Assembly (NCBI GenBank): GCA_031413495.1
Contig: JANOFE010000235.1
Location: 1-6,924, forward strand
Direction: 5' to 3'
Length of the DNA stretch: 6,924 nucleotides
DNA from: JACMNW01 sp031413495
Lineage (GTDB): Bacteria; Pseudomonadota; Alphaproteobacteria; Rhodobacterales; Rhodobacteraceae
Positions 6,095 to 6,924 of this stretch are shown one piece after another. Both the position numbers and the translations under genes were made by a program. How positions within the stretch are numbered: the first letter of the stretch is position 1; each line of letters begins with the position of its first letter. The notes below the pieces were generated by a model. The model did not search any database. It was not told the origin of the DNA and was given only the letters and a program-made list of their open reading frames with translations.

Positions 6095-6924
6095 ATGACC
6101 CTTCAAATGCTTGTGCCAATCCACACTTATCCTGACGGAAACTCTGCCAACTTTGCAGCCCATGTCGCGACCGTCGCCCGCCATTTGAACGCTGACGTGC
6201 ATGGGCTGGTTCTCTACGCCACGTTTCCGCCGGCCTCTTCGCTGATCGGAAACATGATCATCAGTGTTGACGGCATGGTGCGCGAGGTAACGGCAAAGTG
6301 CCATACCAAGGGTGCGGAACTAATTGACGCAATGCAAAAAGCCACCGAATCGGTTGGCGTCAGATTTCGCAGTACCCATTTGGATTGCGCTTTGGGTACG
6401 ATCGGTGCTGCCGCAGAAACTTATGCCAGGTATCATGATCTGATTGTCACCGGCATTTGCGCCAATGATGTTTCGATGGAGGCGACGGCTGAAACCCTGA
6501 TGTTCGCCTCTGGCAGACCAACCTTATTGGTGCCGCAAGATTTGCCGCCATCGCAGTATCAACACGTCATGATTGCCTGGGATGGCAGCCGCGTCGCCAC
6601 CCGTGCGCTTGCGGATGCGCGTGATTTTCTGCGGCTTACCAAAACTGTGTCAATTGCTGTGGTGACTGACGAAAAAACCCTGCCCGAGAAAAATCCAGCC
6701 CTGAAACTGGCCGAGTATCTTGATTTGCACAACATCAAGGCAGCGGTGGCGCTGGTGCAGGGCCAACGGCATCCGATTGCGCACGTGCTGCAGAACCATG
6801 CTAAAGAAATCGGGGCTGACATGATGGTGATGGGCGCATTCGGCCATTCCCGGATGCGCGATTTTGTATTGGGCGGGGCCACCACCGGCATTTTGCGGGA
6901 GCTGGAACTGCCAGTGCTTCTGTC
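6095..6924 (+). CDS. Second universal stress protein with two USP domains, last few residues outside the window
   Basis: This cytoplasmic tandem USP is visible for 276 residues and open at the right edge. By comparison with the first stress protein only about five to ten residues are missing. Domain 1 (about 1-148) starts LQMLVPIHTYPDG and ends RPTLLVPQ. Domain 2 (about 156 on) starts QHVMIAWDGS and contains the nucleotide-binding pattern G247-x2-G250-x9-G260, in MGAFGHSRMRDFVLGGAT. Domain 1 lacks that pattern. The C-terminal signature closely resembles that of the first stress protein (GHSR, LGGAT), while the N-terminal halves differ strongly, so the two look like old paralogues rather than a recent duplication. 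ATG 6095 has AAGGA (6082-6086) eight bases upstream; an earlier ATG at 6086 hits a stop after one codon. It is co-oriented with the ATPase, 168 bases downstream, with its own FNR box. The target is unknown. Confidence 0.88.
   Translation, partial: MTLQMLVPIHTYPDGNSANFAAHVATVARHLNADVHGLVLYATFPPASSLIGNMIISVDGMVREVTAKCHTKGAELIDAMQKATESVGVRFRSTHLDCALGTIGAAAETYARYHDLIVTGICANDVSMEATAETLMFASGRPTLLVPQDLPPSQYQHVMIAWDGSRVATRALADARDFLRLTKTVSIAVVTDEKTLPEKNPALKLAEYLDLHNIKAAVALVQGQRHPIAHVLQNHAKEIGADMMVMGAFGHSRMRDFVLGGATTGILRELELPVLL

Overview
The window looks like a chromosomal segment from an alphaproteobacterium, most likely a member of the Rhodobacteraceae. The clues are the moderately high GC content, the codon use, and an FnrL-type oxygen sensor of 248 residues with the cysteine pattern typical of that group. 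This assignment rests on recognising families by eye, not on a database search.

Layout, left to right. (1) Positions 1-1226, minus strand: the N-terminal 408 residues of a YfcC/DcuC-type membrane carrier whose 3' end lies beyond the left edge. (2) Positions 1227-1562: a divergent intergenic region with one perfect FNR box (TTGAT-N4-ATCAA) and one near-consensus box close to the regulator gene. (3) Positions 1563-2309, plus strand: fnrL, a Crp/Fnr regulator with N-terminal Fe-S cysteines and an E-x-x-S-R recognition helix. (4) Positions 2336-3190, minus strand: a tandem-domain universal stress protein, convergent with fnrL. (5) Positions 3191-3340: a divergent promoter region with a second perfect FNR box. 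(6) Positions 3341-5926, plus strand: an 861-residue P2-like cation-translocating P-type ATPase with unusual predicted ion-site residues. (7) Positions 5927-6094: a third perfect FNR box and a probable promoter. (8) Positions 6095 to the right edge, plus strand: a second tandem-domain universal stress protein, lacking only its last few residues.

Taken together, the locus encodes an oxygen sensor and a set of neighbours that all appear to be under its control. Each of the three multi-gene intergenic regions has an exact FNR palindrome. The box upstream of the ATPase sits at the spacing expected for a class II FNR-activated promoter. The inferred picture is an oxygen-limitation module: FnrL loaded with an Fe-S cluster switches on a carrier, an ion pump and two ATP-binding stress proteins. 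USP and P-type ATPase genes are known to occur together in low-oxygen regulons of proteobacteria. The less familiar parts are the ATPase's ion site, the carrier's substrate and the role of the paired USPs. No RNA gene, CRISPR array, insertion sequence or phage gene was seen.
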